From: Streptomyces sp. NBC_01669
Lineage (GTDB): Bacteria > Actinomycetota > Actinomycetes > Streptomycetales > Streptomycetaceae
Direction: 5' to 3'
DNA: 64,000 nt
NCBI RefSeq assembly: GCF_026339735.1
Contig: NZ_JAPEQG010000001.1
Location: forward strand, 930,001 to 994,000
Numbering within the stretch: position 1 is the stretch's first letter; the number at the start of each line of letters is the position of its first letter. Positions 38,942 to 48,295 of this stretch are shown piece by piece. The translations under genes and the position numbers were made by a program. The notes below the pieces were generated by a model. The model ran no database searches. It was not told the origin of the DNA and worked only from the letters and a program-made list of their open reading frames with translations.

Positions 38942-40333
38942 TCACGAGCGCGATGGCAGCCGCGATGCATGGGCCACGACGAAGAGGAACAGTCCGCAGG
39001 TGGCGACCAGGATCCAGCCCGGACGGGATGCGTGTGCCAGCCCTGCCGGGCCTGTACCGGCGACCAGTCCGCCGGCGATGGCAATGCCGACCGCAGAGCC
39101 GAACTGGCGTGCGGTGGACGTGATCGCTCCGGCCACGCCGGCACGCGTCGCAGGCAGTCCGCTCACTGCGGTGTTGGTGATCGGCGCGTTGGCGAACCCG
39201 AACCCGATGCCGATGAACAAGTAGGCCAGCAGGAGCAGTGGCACGCTCGTGTGCAGGTCGAGCCTGACCAGGCAGAGTCCGCCTGCCGTGATGAAGCCGC
39301 CGGCCAGGACAAGCGGCCGCCGCGCTCCAAGACGACCGACCAGCCGACCGGACAGGGGTGCGCAGACGATCGCTCCGGCAGCCATGGGCAAGGTCGCCAC
39401 CCCGGCGGCCAGTGGCGTCCATCCCCGGGTGTGCTGCAGGTAGAGGGTGTTGAGCAGCAGCGTCACGTTCAAGGCGACGAAGACCGCCACGGCGCCCAGG
39501 ACCGCACCGCTGAAGACCGGACTCCGGAAGAGCTGCGGATCCATCAGCGGCTCGCGTCGGCGGGACTCGACCCACACGAATCCGACCGCCGCCACGGCGG
39601 CGAACGCGTACGCGGAAAGTGCAACGAGCGACGTCCAACCGATGTGCGGCCCCTCGATGAGGACGCCGACCGAGATCCCAATGACCGCTGTCAGCAGGGC
39701 CTGACCTGGCATGTCGAGCCGCTGCGCCCGCTGCGCCCGGGACTCCGGCACGAACACCGCGCTCAGCGCCAGGGCGACTACGATGACCGGCGCGTTGACC
39801 CAGAACACCGAGCGCCAGCCGATACCCGCGATGAGTGCGCCCCCCGTGACAGGACCAGCGGCCATGCTGAGCCCGAAGACCGACGCCCAGACGCCGATCG
39901 CCTGCGCTCGCTCCCTCGGGTCGGGCATCGCGTTCACCACGATCGCGAGAGCCACGGGACTGAGCATCGAGGCGCCGATTCCCTGGACAGCACGGGCCGC
40001 GATGAGCACGCCCACCGAAGGGGCGATCGCGCAGACCAGCGAGGCCACGCCGAACACGACCAACCCGCACTGGAACACCCGTCGGCGTCCAAAGCGATCC
40101 GCCAGCGCACCGGAGGAGATCAGGAGACTGGCCAGGACCAGGGTGTAGGCGTCCACGGTCCACTCGAGTCGGCGAGTCCCGGCATCCAGGCCGCGCCCGA
40201 TGGCCGGCAGCCCCACGTTGATGATGGTGGTGTCCAGACCCACCAGGAACATGCTCAAACAGCAGACGGCCAGCACCGTCCAGCGCCTGCGTGCGCTCAG
40301 AACGGGCTGAACAGCGTGAGTCGTCGCGGTCAC
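38942..40333 (-). CDS. MFS drug exporter, DHA2 (14-span) type
   Basis: A 463-residue major-facilitator transporter with 14 predicted spans. VGLDTTIINVGLPAIGRGL is the DHA2 motif D1; ADRFGRRRVFQ is motif A; GPVTGGALIAGIGWRSVFWV is the antiporter motif C. It likely exports a hydrophobic drug by proton antiport. GTG 40333 follows GAGAGGTAGG. It diverges from an XRE-cupin regulator across an 87-base gap, the usual layout for a locally regulated efflux pump. Confidence 0.92.
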   Translation of the reverse strand: MTATTHAVQPVLSARRRWTVLAVCCLSMFLVGLDTTIINVGLPAIGRGLDAGTRRLEWTVDAYTLVLASLLISSGALADRFGRRRVFQCGLVVFGVASLVCAIAPSVGVLIAARAVQGIGASMLSPVALAIVVNAMPDPRERAQAIGVWASVFGLSMAAGPVTGGALIAGIGWRSVFWVNAPVIVVALALSAVFVPESRAQRAQRLDMPGQALLTAVIGISVGVLIEGPHIGWTSLVALSAYAFAAVAAVGFVWVESRRREPLMDPQLFRSPVFSGAVLGAVAVFVALNVTLLLNTLYLQHTRGWTPLAAGVATLPMAAGAIVCAPLSGRLVGRLGARRPLVLAGGFITAGGLCLVRLDLHTSVPLLLLAYLFIGIGFGFANAPITNTAVSGLPATRAGVAGAITSTARQFGSAVGIAIAGGLVAGTGPAGLAHASRPGWILVATCGLFLFVVAHASRLPSRS

Positions 40334-40403
40334 GGCCTACCTCTCAAGTCCGGAAGCATCTGCCGGCCATGCTCAGGGCGGAGGACGACCGCAGCCCAGC
40401 AGA

Positions 40404-40420
40404 TTTGCGAAGACTGCAAA
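40404..40420. promoter_or_regulatory. Probable operator between exporter and XRE-cupin gene
   Basis: TTTGC and GCAAA arms separated by seven bases directly abut the regulator start codon at 40421. A dimer bound here would block regulator translation or transcription and might act on the divergent exporter. Confidence 0.5.
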
Positions 40421-41050
40421 ATGGTCTCCGTGGACAAGGAACTGGAACAGATACTCGACGGCATCGGGCCCCGGCTGCGTGCGCTGCGCCGGGACCGCCG
40501 ACTCACGCTGGAGGCGCTTGCCGCGACGACCGGGTTCTCGGTGAGCACGCTGTCTCGTCTTGAGTCAGGCAAACGGCGCCCGACCCTGGAGTTGCTCATC
40601 CCGCTCGCGCGTGCGCACCGCATCGCACTCGACCAACTGGTGGCCGCACCGGCCAGCGGTGACCCGCGGGTGCATCTCACCCCCTTGCGCAAAGGGCACG
40701 GCAGCACCCTCGTGCCCCTGACGCAGTACCCAGGCCGGGTGCAGGTGTTCAAGCAGGTACTGGCTCCCCGAGAACCGAAACTGGTCACCCACGACGGCTA
40801 CGAGTGGCTCTACGTCCTCGCAGGCGAGCTACGCCTCATTCTCGGAGAACACGAATTCACCCTCGGCCCCGGCGAAGTGGCCGAGTTCGACACCGGAGAA
40901 CCCCACTGGTTCGGTCCGGCGAGCACGAGCGCCGTGGAAATCCTTCACCTGTTCGGGCCACAAGGCGACCGAGCAGTCGTCCGCGCGAAACCGTCTACGG
41001 CCGATCCCGCCCCGGTGACCAGCACAACCCCACCGTCAACAGCGTCATGA
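40421..41050 (+). CDS. XRE family regulator with C-terminal cupin
   Basis: A 209-residue regulator. The helix-turn-helix is at about 13-70 (LRALRRDRRLTLEALAATTG, FSVSTLSRLESGKRRPTLEL). A cupin sensor domain follows (YEWLYVLAGELRLILGEHEF, GEVAEFDTGEPHWFGP) with the His/Glu pattern of a small-molecule or metal site. It probably controls the divergent MFS exporter. ATG 40421 has no clear ribosome site and may be leaderless; GTG 40430 is an alternative. Confidence 0.88.
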   Translation: MVSVDKELEQILDGIGPRLRALRRDRRLTLEALAATTGFSVSTLSRLESGKRRPTLELLIPLARAHRIALDQLVAAPASGDPRVHLTPLRKGHGSTLVPLTQYPGRVQVFKQVLAPREPKLVTHDGYEWLYVLAGELRLILGEHEFTLGPGEVAEFDTGEPHWFGPASTSAVEILHLFGPQGDRAVVRAKPSTADPAPVTSTTPPSTAS

Positions 41051-41152
41051 CGAGCCCGGACTCCGGGGTTTCGCAGTGGCCAGTTCCCACGAAGTCATGG
41101 ATCCTGGACCGCCGCACCCGCTGCACACCGGGTGCAGCGGCCCCGCCCCTCG

Positions 41153-41665
41153 ATGAGCACCATGAACGCCCGTCCCCAGGCGAACCCCACACGCAACACC
41201 CGTCCGCCCGTCGCCCAAGCGGCACTCGGTGTGGGCGTCATCGTGCAGGACGAACAGGGGCGCATCCTGCTCGGCAGGCACCACGGCGGCACCTGGGAGC
41301 TGCCGGGCGGGAAGGTCGACCCGACGCACGAGTCGATCGCCGCCGCCGCCGTGCGTGAGCTCCGTGAGGAGACGGGTCTCGACGTTCCCGAGGACCGGGT
41401 GAGGGTCTTCGCGATGCTCCACGACGTGGTTGCCGGCATCAACCGCGTGACCATGGCCGCCGCCGTATCGGTGCGGGACGCAAACCCGCGGGTGACCGAA
41501 CCCCATCTGATCAGCGCCTGGCAGTGGACCGGCCTCGACGCCCTGCCGGGGCCGCTCTTCGACCCTTCGGCGCAGATCCTTACGGCCTGGCGCCCCGATC
41601 TGAACGTCGACCATCCCCCCGCACACCGCCTGGACATCAGGACCGCCACCGGAGACGCCTCATGA
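41153..41665 (+). CDS. NUDIX hydrolase
   Basis: A 170-residue NUDIX enzyme. The NUDIX box is intact: GGKVDPTHESIAAAAVRELR then EETGL, carrying the metal-binding REXXEE. It hydrolyses a nucleoside-diphosphate-linked substrate such as an oxidised nucleotide; specificity is unknown. ATG 41153 is used; GTG 41132 and ATG 41162 are possible, none with a strong ribosome site. Confidence 0.88.
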   Translation: MSTMNARPQANPTRNTRPPVAQAALGVGVIVQDEQGRILLGRHHGGTWELPGGKVDPTHESIAAAAVRELREETGLDVPEDRVRVFAMLHDVVAGINRVTMAAAVSVRDANPRVTEPHLISAWQWTGLDALPGPLFDPSAQILTAWRPDLNVDHPPAHRLDIRTATGDAS

Positions 41666-41720
41666 CCTAGGCCCATTAATCATTTGCCTAGGAGCCATAG
41701 GCAAGTTTAGCGTTCTCGGT

Positions 41721-42215
41721 ATGAAGGCCGTGGCTGAACAGGACATCCGCGCGTCGTTCGTCAATTGCTCGAAGGGTGAGGCGAAGCGTCTGCCGATGCC
41801 GCGCGATCTTGCCGAGCAGCCCTGGGACGACCTGGACTTCCTGGGGTGGCGCGATCTCGCCGCGCCGGGTCGCAGCTACATCGTCACCGAGCACGACGGC
41901 GAACTGACCGGCATCACTCTCCGGTTCCCCTCCCAGCAGCGGGGTTTCCTGCACCGCAGCATGTGTTCGCTCTGCCTGACCACACACCCGGGCAGCGGTG
42001 TCTCCCTGATGACCGCCCCCAAGACGGGCCCGGCCAGGCGGGAGGGGAATTCGGTCGGGGTGTACATCTGCACGGATCTCGCCTGCTCCCTGTACGTTCG
42101 CGGGAGAAAGGTCCCGGCCTCCGGCGGCCGCTTCAAGGAATCGCTGACGCTGGAGCAGCAGGTGGAACGCACCAGAACCAACCTCGCCGCGTTCCTGGGC
42201 ACGCTCTTCGTCTGA
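41721..42215 (+). CDS. FBP/FusB-type elongation-factor-G-binding protein
   Basis: A 164-residue protein with the treble-clef zinc finger of the FBP (fibronectin-binding-protein-like, FusB/FusC) family: MCSLCLTTH and YICTDLACSLYV. FusB-type proteins free EF-G from ribosomes stalled by fusidic acid; streptomycete homologues are not proven to do so. A TGCCTA-N7-TAGGCA inverted repeat at 41685-41703 lies just upstream and could be its operator or promoter. Confidence 0.8.
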   Translation: MKAVAEQDIRASFVNCSKGEAKRLPMPRDLAEQPWDDLDFLGWRDLAAPGRSYIVTEHDGELTGITLRFPSQQRGFLHRSMCSLCLTTHPGSGVSLMTAPKTGPARREGNSVGVYICTDLACSLYVRGRKVPASGGRFKESLTLEQQVERTRTNLAAFLGTLFV

Positions 42216-42221
42216 GCCGGG

Positions 42222-43517
42222 TCACGCGGATCCGCCCAGCGGGATCAGCAGGGTGAACGTCGTGGGTCCGGGGTTCGCCAGGACAAGCCGGCCGCCCGCC
42301 GCTTCGGCGATCTCCCTGGCCAGTGCGAGGCCGATACCCGCTCCGGTGCCGGTCGTGTGCCCGCGGGCGAACAGCGCCGCCGGGTCGGTACGGATCGCAC
42401 CCTCGTCGCGGACGTCGAGTGCGACCGCGTCCGCGAGGTCCCGCGCGCTCACCTCGACCGAGCCGTGGCCATGGCCGCGCGCGTTGTCGAGCAGGATGTC
42501 CAGGATCTGAGCGAGGGGCCTTCCCGGTACGGGAACGCTGCGGAGCTCGGGGGCGACGGGGAAATCGAGGCGCCGGCCGTCGCGGGCGAAGAGCCCGTGC
42601 CACCGGTTCTCCAGGTCGTCGAGCAGCCGCCCGAGCGGCTCAAGGGCTGCCGAAGCGGGCGCGGGCTGCTGTGTGCGGGCGAGCTGGAGCACCTCCTCCA
42701 CCGTGCCGTGCAGATGCCTGGTGCGTTCCAGGGCCTCCTCCACGGCGGTCCGCAGGTCCGCGCCGGGGGTCGACAGCGCTGATTCGAGGCCCAGTTGCAG
42801 GCCGGTGATCGGGGTGCGCAGCTGATGGGAGGCGTTCGCGGTGAAGTCCCGCTCATTCTGCAGGAGCTGGGCCAGCCGCTGGACCATCTCGTTGTGGGTT
42901 CTGGCGACCTGGTCGATCTCGGCGACGGCGCTGGGCGCCGCACGGGCCGTGAGGTCGCCGTCCGTGACGGCCCGGCAGGTCCGGGAGAGGTCCTCCAGGG
43001 GTCCGGAGAGTGCGCGGGCCTGTCGACGGGCGGTGAAGACAGCCGCACCGAGGGCGAGCAGGGCGATGCCCAGCAGTGCGAGCCATGCCGTGATCACGCG
43101 TCGCCACATGGCGGCGCCCGTGTCGGAGGAGGCGCGCACCACTCCGATCACCTGTTCGTCGTGAGGAACGGGGACGGCCACCACGAGCTGACCACCGTCA
43201 TGAGCGCGTACGAGCTTTCCGGCGGCCGCCCGGCGGACGGGGCCGCCCGCGTCGGCGGGTCCCGTGCCTGCCCGCAGCCGCATCCGCGCGTCGTACAGCC
43301 CCAGCTGGCTCCCCCTGCCTGCCGCGGGCAGCTCCACCGGGTCGCCGGAGGTGAAGTCCGGACTCACGCGCACGGCGGCGGCAAGCGCGTCGCGTTCCAG
43401 CGCGTTGAGCTCGTCGGCGACGAGATACAGCCGGATGGCGGCCGCCAGCGGCAGGGCGAACAGGACGAGGGCGACCAGTACGGCTGCGACGGCCACGCGG
43501 ACCACACGCTGTCTCAT
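42222..43517 (-). CDS. HAMP sensor histidine kinase
   Basis: A 431-residue kinase. Spans at about 8-30 and 140-165 flank a 110-residue extracytoplasmic sensor; HAMP follows (LSGPLEDLSRTCRAVTDGDL). H box NASHQLRTPITGL, N box DILLDNARGHGHG and G2 box GTGAGIGLALAREIAEAAGG are intact. No regulator gene adjoins it; the likely partner is the response regulator at 48296-49048, past the divergent lipoprotein/ABC operon. It may sense a signal handled by that exporter. Confidence 0.88.
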   Translation of the reverse strand: MRQRVVRVAVAAVLVALVLFALPLAAAIRLYLVADELNALERDALAAAVRVSPDFTSGDPVELPAAGRGSQLGLYDARMRLRAGTGPADAGGPVRRAAAGKLVRAHDGGQLVVAVPVPHDEQVIGVVRASSDTGAAMWRRVITAWLALLGIALLALGAAVFTARRQARALSGPLEDLSRTCRAVTDGDLTARAAPSAVAEIDQVARTHNEMVQRLAQLLQNERDFTANASHQLRTPITGLQLGLESALSTPGADLRTAVEEALERTRHLHGTVEEVLQLARTQQPAPASAALEPLGRLLDDLENRWHGLFARDGRRLDFPVAPELRSVPVPGRPLAQILDILLDNARGHGHGSVEVSARDLADAVALDVRDEGAIRTDPAALFARGHTTGTGAGIGLALAREIAEAAGGRLVLANPGPTTFTLLIPLGGSA

Positions 43518-43662
43518 GCCCTCATCATGGCGGGCTGCAGGCCCCGGTCTGCGCTGCCGTCTGCGGGTTTTGCCGTCGTCTAACCCGGAGCGGGCAGGGC
43601 CTTAACCGCGTGCTGCCTAGCGTCGCAGACATGACCGTCCGTCTCGCGAGAAGGGCATGATC

Positions 43663-44268
43663 ATGCGCAGCAGAATTGTCGTTCCCACCGTCGGTGTGGT
43701 CCTTGTCGCCGCTGTGGCCGCCGGCTGCGGTGGCGGGGGCAGCAACGGAAGCGGCTCGGCGAAGAACGGCGGAACGACAGCCGCCGCACCAACCGAGTCC
43801 AACCCCCCGGGCGACATCCCCGACAATCAGGCATACGTCGCCTACAGCCCGCCCGGCAGGGGCTTCATCGTGAAGGTGCCGGAGGGTTGGGCCCGTACGT
43901 CCAAGGGGTCGGCCACCACCTTTACCGACAAGCTGAACCGGATCGAGCTCGTCCCCGTCCAGGTCTCCACCGCGCCTACTGCCAAGTCCGTCACCACAGA
44001 GACCGTACCCGCGCTCGGGCATCAGGTCCCGAAGTTCGCGGCGGGCAAGGTATCGGTGGTCTCCCGACATGCGGGCAAGGCCGTACTGCTGACCTATCGG
44101 GGCGACTCCGCCGCGGACCCGGTGACGGGCAAGGTCGTCCGTGACGCCTTCGAGCGGTACTCCTTCTTCCACAACGGCCACGAGGTGGACGTGACGCTGT
44201 CCGGCCCGGTGCACGCCGACAACGTGGACCCCTGGCGCATCGTCACCGACTCTTTCGCCTGGCGATGA
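43663..44268 (+). CDS. Lipoprotein of an ABC export operon
   Basis: A 201-residue secreted lipoprotein: hydrophobic signal then lipobox VAAVAAGC with the acylated cysteine, a Gly/Ser-rich linker, and a soluble domain with FIVKVPEGWARTSKGSATTF. I do not recognise the domain beyond a PsbP/DUF-like beta fold guess. AAGGG is one base before ATG 43657 but seven before ATG 43663, so the second is chosen. Its TGA overlaps the ABC ATPase start. Confidence 0.8.
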   Translation: MRSRIVVPTVGVVLVAAVAAGCGGGGSNGSGSAKNGGTTAAAPTESNPPGDIPDNQAYVAYSPPGRGFIVKVPEGWARTSKGSATTFTDKLNRIELVPVQVSTAPTAKSVTTETVPALGHQVPKFAAGKVSVVSRHAGKAVLLTYRGDSAADPVTGKVVRDAFERYSFFHNGHEVDVTLSGPVHADNVDPWRIVTDSFAWR

Positions 44269-44960
44269 CCGTCATGTCCGACACGGAACACGAGGACGCG
44301 CTCGTCGCCCATGAGCTGTACCGGTTCTACCGGACCGGGGAGGAGGAGACACTCGCGCTGCGCGGGGTCTCCCTGCGGGTGCGGCGCGGCGAGACCGTCG
44401 CCGTCACCGGCCCGTCCGGCTCCGGGAAGTCCACCCTGCTCGCCTGTCTCGCCGGGCTGGACGAGCCGTCCGGCGGTGTCGTGCACGTCGCCGGGGTGCG
44501 GATCAGCCACCGGCCGGAGACGGAGCGGGCCCGGCTGCGGGCCCGGCGGATCGGTGTCCTGCTGCAGTCGGACAATCTCGTCCCGCATGTGAGTGTCCGT
44601 GACAACATCCGGCTGGCACGCGCGGCGGTGAACTCCGGGAGTCCCCAGGACATGGGCGAGCTGCTGGAGCAGGTGGGGCTGGGCCACCGCGCCCGCGCCC
44701 TGCCGCAGGAGCTGGCGGGCGGAGAGCTGGCCCGTGCGGGCCTGGCGGTCGCTCTTGCCAACGACCCCGATGTCCTGCTCGCGGACGAGCCCACCGGAGA
44801 GCTCGACGGTGTCACCGAGCAGCGCGTCCTCGCTCTGCTGCGCGAGCGTGCGGAGGCCGGGCGCGGGGTGCTGATCGTCACGCACAGCGCCGAAGCGGTG
44901 CGGATCGCCGACCGTGTGATCGCGCTCGACGACGGAAGGATCCGTGATGAGTCCGTCTGA
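44265..44960 (+). CDS. ABC transporter ATPase with degenerate signature
   Basis: A 231-residue MacB/LolD-type ATPase. Walker A is GPSGSGKSTLL, the Q-loop VLLQSDNLV, Walker B VLLADEPTGELD and the H-loop IVTHSAEA. The signature reads LAGGELARAGL instead of LSGGQxQR, so hydrolysis may be weakened. The next gene is a second, canonical ATPase, suggesting an asymmetric heterodimer. ATG 44265 overlaps the lipoprotein stop. Confidence 0.9.
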   Translation: MTVMSDTEHEDALVAHELYRFYRTGEEETLALRGVSLRVRRGETVAVTGPSGSGKSTLLACLAGLDEPSGGVVHVAGVRISHRPETERARLRARRIGVLLQSDNLVPHVSVRDNIRLARAAVNSGSPQDMGELLEQVGLGHRARALPQELAGGELARAGLAVALANDPDVLLADEPTGELDGVTEQRVLALLRERAEAGRGVLIVTHSAEAVRIADRVIALDDGRIRDESV

Positions 44961-45612
44961 GGTTCTCGTCGACTGCCGGGACGCCGCGCGGACGTTCGGG
45001 CGCGGTGCGGCGGCCGTGGTCGCGGTGCACGGCGCCACCTGCGCGATCCGCGCCGGAGCACGGATCGCGATCACGGGGCCGTCCGGTTCGGGGAAGTCCA
45101 CGCTGCTGCATCTGATGGCGGGGCTCGAACAGCCCACCAGCGGCGAGGTGCGCCGGCCCGCGCTGGGCTCCTCGAGGGAGATCGGGCTGGTCTTCCAGGG
45201 GCCCAGTCTCATCCCGGCGCTGAACGTCGCGGAGAACACGGCGCTGCCCCTGGTCCTCGCCGGAATGAGCGAGCGACGGGCGGACGACATCGCGCGGGCG
45301 GCCCTGGGCCGAGTCGATGCGGCCGACCTGGCGGACCGGTTGCCGGAGGAACTCTCCGGCGGCCAGGGGCAACGGGTCGCCATCGCCCGGGTGCTGGCGT
45401 TCGCGCCCCGGCTGATCCTCGCCGACGAGCCGACGGGGCAGCTCGACCGGGCCACCGGCCGGCACATCGTCGACGTGCTGCTCGCGGCGGCCGACGAGAC
45501 GGGCGCCGCGCTCGTCGTGACGACCCATGACCCCGCCGTCGCCGAGCGGCTGGCCACACGCAGGGTGATGCACGAGGGGCGGCTGCTGAGCACGCCCGAG
45601 GAGGAATCATGA
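44947..45612 (+). CDS. ABC transporter ATPase, canonical
   Basis: A 221-residue MacB/LolD-type ATPase with GPSGSGKSTLLHL, VFQGPSLIPALNV, LSGGQGQRVAIARVL, LILADEPTGQLD and VTTHD, all intact. It pairs with the permease encoded directly downstream (ATGA overlap) and with the preceding degenerate ATPase. ATG 44947 lies seven bases past GGAAGG; it overlaps the previous gene by 14 bases. Confidence 0.92.
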   Translation: MSPSEVLVDCRDAARTFGRGAAAVVAVHGATCAIRAGARIAITGPSGSGKSTLLHLMAGLEQPTSGEVRRPALGSSREIGLVFQGPSLIPALNVAENTALPLVLAGMSERRADDIARAALGRVDAADLADRLPEELSGGQGQRVAIARVLAFAPRLILADEPTGQLDRATGRHIVDVLLAAADETGAALVVTTHDPAVAERLATRRVMHEGRLLSTPEEES

Positions 45613-48266
45613 TCACCGCTTGGATCGGCGGGCTGCTGCGGCACCGTACGGGCAGGCTGTTCGCGACGGTCGCGGGCATCGCCCTCGCGGTCTCCCTCGT
45701 CGCGGCGCTCGGTTCCTTCCTCACGGCGTCCAAGTCGACGATGACCGACCGTGCGGTGCGCTCAGTCGCCGTGGACTGGCAGGTCGAGGTCCAGCCGGGC
45801 GCCGACCCGAACACGGTGCTCGGGGCCGTGCGGTCGGCCCACGGAGTGCACACGGCACTGAAGGTGGGGATCGCCCGCACCACCGGATTCCGGGCACATG
45901 CCGGCGGGAGCACCCAGAGCACCGGCCCCGGTGTGGTGCTCGGGCTGCCTGCCGGGTACGAGAAGGCGTTCCCGCATACGGTCCGTACGCTGACCGGGTC
46001 CCCTTCCGGGATCCTGCTGGCGCAGCAGACCGCGGCCAACCTCCATGTGGCGCCCGGCGGCACGGTCACGATCACCCTGCCCGGTGGGCACGGCGCACGG
46101 GTGCGGGTGGACGGAGTCATCGACCTGCCGCAGGCCGACTCCCTGTTCCAGAAGGTCGGCGCCCCGCCCCAGTCCCAGCCGACCGCCCCGCCGGACAACG
46201 TCGTCCTGATGCCGGCGGTCCGATTCGCCGCGCTGACCGCACCGCTCACCGCGGTGGACCCGTCGGCCGTCACCACGCAGGTCCATGTGGCCAGGGACGC
46301 CCGGCTGCCCGCCGACCCCGCCGCCGCGTTCACCGCCGTCACACAGGCCGCCCACAATCTGGAGGCGCGCACTTCCGGCGGCGCACTGGTCGGCGACAAC
46401 CTCGGTGCCGCGCTCGACGCGGCCCGCCAGGACGCGCTGTACGCACAAATCCTCTTCCTCTTCCTCGGCGTGCCCGGCGTCGTGGTCGCCGCCGTGTTGA
46501 CCGCGGCGGTGGCCGGCTCGGGCGCGGAACGCCGCCGCCGTGAGCAGGCCATCCTGCGCATCCGCGGGCTGCGGGCCGGGCAGGTCGGGACGCTGGCCGC
46601 TGCCGAGGCGGGCCTCGTCGGCGTGACCGGCGGGCTGCTCGGGCTCGGCGTGGCAGCGCTCGCGGGACACATCGTGTTCGGCACCGCATCGTTCGGGGCC
46701 ACAGCGGGCTCCATGGCGGTCTGGTACGCGGTCGCGCTGGCGCTGGGGATCGCCGTCGCCGCCGCGGCCGTGCTCGTACCGGCTCTGCGTGATCTGCGGT
46801 CGGTCACCGTGACCGAGGCACGACGGACGCAAGGCCTTCCCCGCTCGCCCTGGTGGATGCGGTGCGGAGTGGACTTCATCCTCCTCGCGGTGTCGCTGCT
46901 CGTCTTCCGGGCCTCCAGCGGGAACCAGTACGCGCTGGTGCTGGCACCCGAGGGTGTGGCGAGCATCTCCGTGTCGTACTGGGCGTTCCTCGGTCCCGCG
47001 CTGCTCTGGTTCGGTTCCGCGCTCCTGCTGTGGCGTCTGGCCATACTCGCGCTCGCCCATGGCCGTGGAGTGCTGGTCCGGCTCGCCCGGCCGCTGACCG
47101 GCACCCTGTCCGGAACGACCGCTGCCACGCTGTCCCGCCGCCGGCGCCCGCTGGCCCGGTCGGTGGTGCTGCTCGCCCTCGCGCTCTCGTTCGCGGCGTC
47201 CACGGCCACGTTCAATGCCACGTACAAGCAGCAGGCCGAGGTCGACGCGCGGCTCACCAATGGCGCGGATGTCACGGTGACCGAGCCGCCCGGATCTCCG
47301 ACCGGCCCGTCCGGTGCGGCGGCGCTCGCGGTGCGCGGAGTGCGCCACGTCGAGCCCGTCCAGCACCGGTTCGCGTACGTCGGATCGGATCTGCAGGACC
47401 TGTACGGTGTGCGACCCGGGTCCATCGCCGCCGCCACCTCTCTCCAGGACGCGTACTTCGCGGGCGGTACGGCGCGGCAGCTCATGGCCCGCCTCGCCCA
47501 ACGTCCCGACTCGTTGCTCGTCAGCGCGGAGACGGTGCACGATTTCCAGCTCTCGCCGGGCGACACGGTGAAGCTGCGTGTGCAGGACAGCCGCACCAGG
47601 GCGCTCCGTACCGTGCCCTTCCACTACGCGGGCGTCGTGAAGGAGTTCCCGACCGCGCCGAAGGACAGCTTCTTCATCGCCAACGCCTCGTACATCGCCC
47701 GGACGTCCGGCAGTGACGCCATCGGTGCGTTCCTCGTCGACACCGGCGGCGCGCATCAGAAGGATGTGGCAGGGCTGCTCCGGCAGCGGCTGGGGACGAC
47801 CGCGACCGTCAGCGACATCAGCCAGACCCGCTCCGCGGTCGGATCCAGCCTCACCTCCGTCGACCTCGCCGGGCTCACCCGTATCGAGCTGGCCTTCGCG
47901 ATCGTGCTGGCCGCGGGTGCGGGAGGGATCGTGCTGGCGCTGGGACTGGCCGAGCGGCGCAGGACGTTCGCCATCGCCACCGTCCTGGGTGCGAAGCCCG
48001 GGCAACTGCGCGGACTCGTCCTCAGCGAAGCGGCCGTGGTCGCAGCCGGTGGACTGGCCGGCGGGGCCGTGATGGGCTGGGCGCTGTCGCAGATGCTCGT
48101 CAAGGTCCTGACCGGGGTGTTCGACCCGCCACCCGCAACGGTCGCCGTGCCATGGGTGTATCTGACCGTCACCGGGCTGGCCGCGGTCGGTGCCGTCGCG
48201 GCCGCGGCGCTGAACGGCGCACGCCGCTCGCACCGGCCCGCCGTCGAGGAACTCAGGGACCTGTGA
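45609..48266 (+). CDS. FtsX-like ABC permease
   Basis: An 885-residue MacB/FtsX-type permease. It has an N-terminal span (LFATVAGIALAVSLVAALGS), a large extracytoplasmic region, a central set of FtsX spans near 300-400, a second extracytoplasmic region and final FtsX spans at about 765-870 (IELAFAIVLAAGAGGIVLAL). Such systems are mechanotransmitters exporting peptides or antibiotics, or moving lipoproteins. Regulation by the kinase at 42222 and regulator at 48296 is likely. Confidence 0.9.
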   Translation: MITAWIGGLLRHRTGRLFATVAGIALAVSLVAALGSFLTASKSTMTDRAVRSVAVDWQVEVQPGADPNTVLGAVRSAHGVHTALKVGIARTTGFRAHAGGSTQSTGPGVVLGLPAGYEKAFPHTVRTLTGSPSGILLAQQTAANLHVAPGGTVTITLPGGHGARVRVDGVIDLPQADSLFQKVGAPPQSQPTAPPDNVVLMPAVRFAALTAPLTAVDPSAVTTQVHVARDARLPADPAAAFTAVTQAAHNLEARTSGGALVGDNLGAALDAARQDALYAQILFLFLGVPGVVVAAVLTAAVAGSGAERRRREQAILRIRGLRAGQVGTLAAAEAGLVGVTGGLLGLGVAALAGHIVFGTASFGATAGSMAVWYAVALALGIAVAAAAVLVPALRDLRSVTVTEARRTQGLPRSPWWMRCGVDFILLAVSLLVFRASSGNQYALVLAPEGVASISVSYWAFLGPALLWFGSALLLWRLAILALAHGRGVLVRLARPLTGTLSGTTAATLSRRRRPLARSVVLLALALSFAASTATFNATYKQQAEVDARLTNGADVTVTEPPGSPTGPSGAAALAVRGVRHVEPVQHRFAYVGSDLQDLYGVRPGSIAAATSLQDAYFAGGTARQLMARLAQRPDSLLVSAETVHDFQLSPGDTVKLRVQDSRTRALRTVPFHYAGVVKEFPTAPKDSFFIANASYIARTSGSDAIGAFLVDTGGAHQKDVAGLLRQRLGTTATVSDISQTRSAVGSSLTSVDLAGLTRIELAFAIVLAAGAGGIVLALGLAERRRTFAIATVLGAKPGQLRGLVLSEAAVVAAGGLAGGAVMGWALSQMLVKVLTGVFDPPPATVAVPWVYLTVTGLAAVGAVAAAALNGARRSHRPAVEELRDL

Positions 48267-48295
48267 GAGACGTCGTTCCTCCTACGCTTCGGAGC

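Noticed and set aside
45209..48233. Two long minus-strand frames opposite the ABC permease
   Set aside because: Antisense to a gene with FtsX spans and proper overlaps; no independent support.
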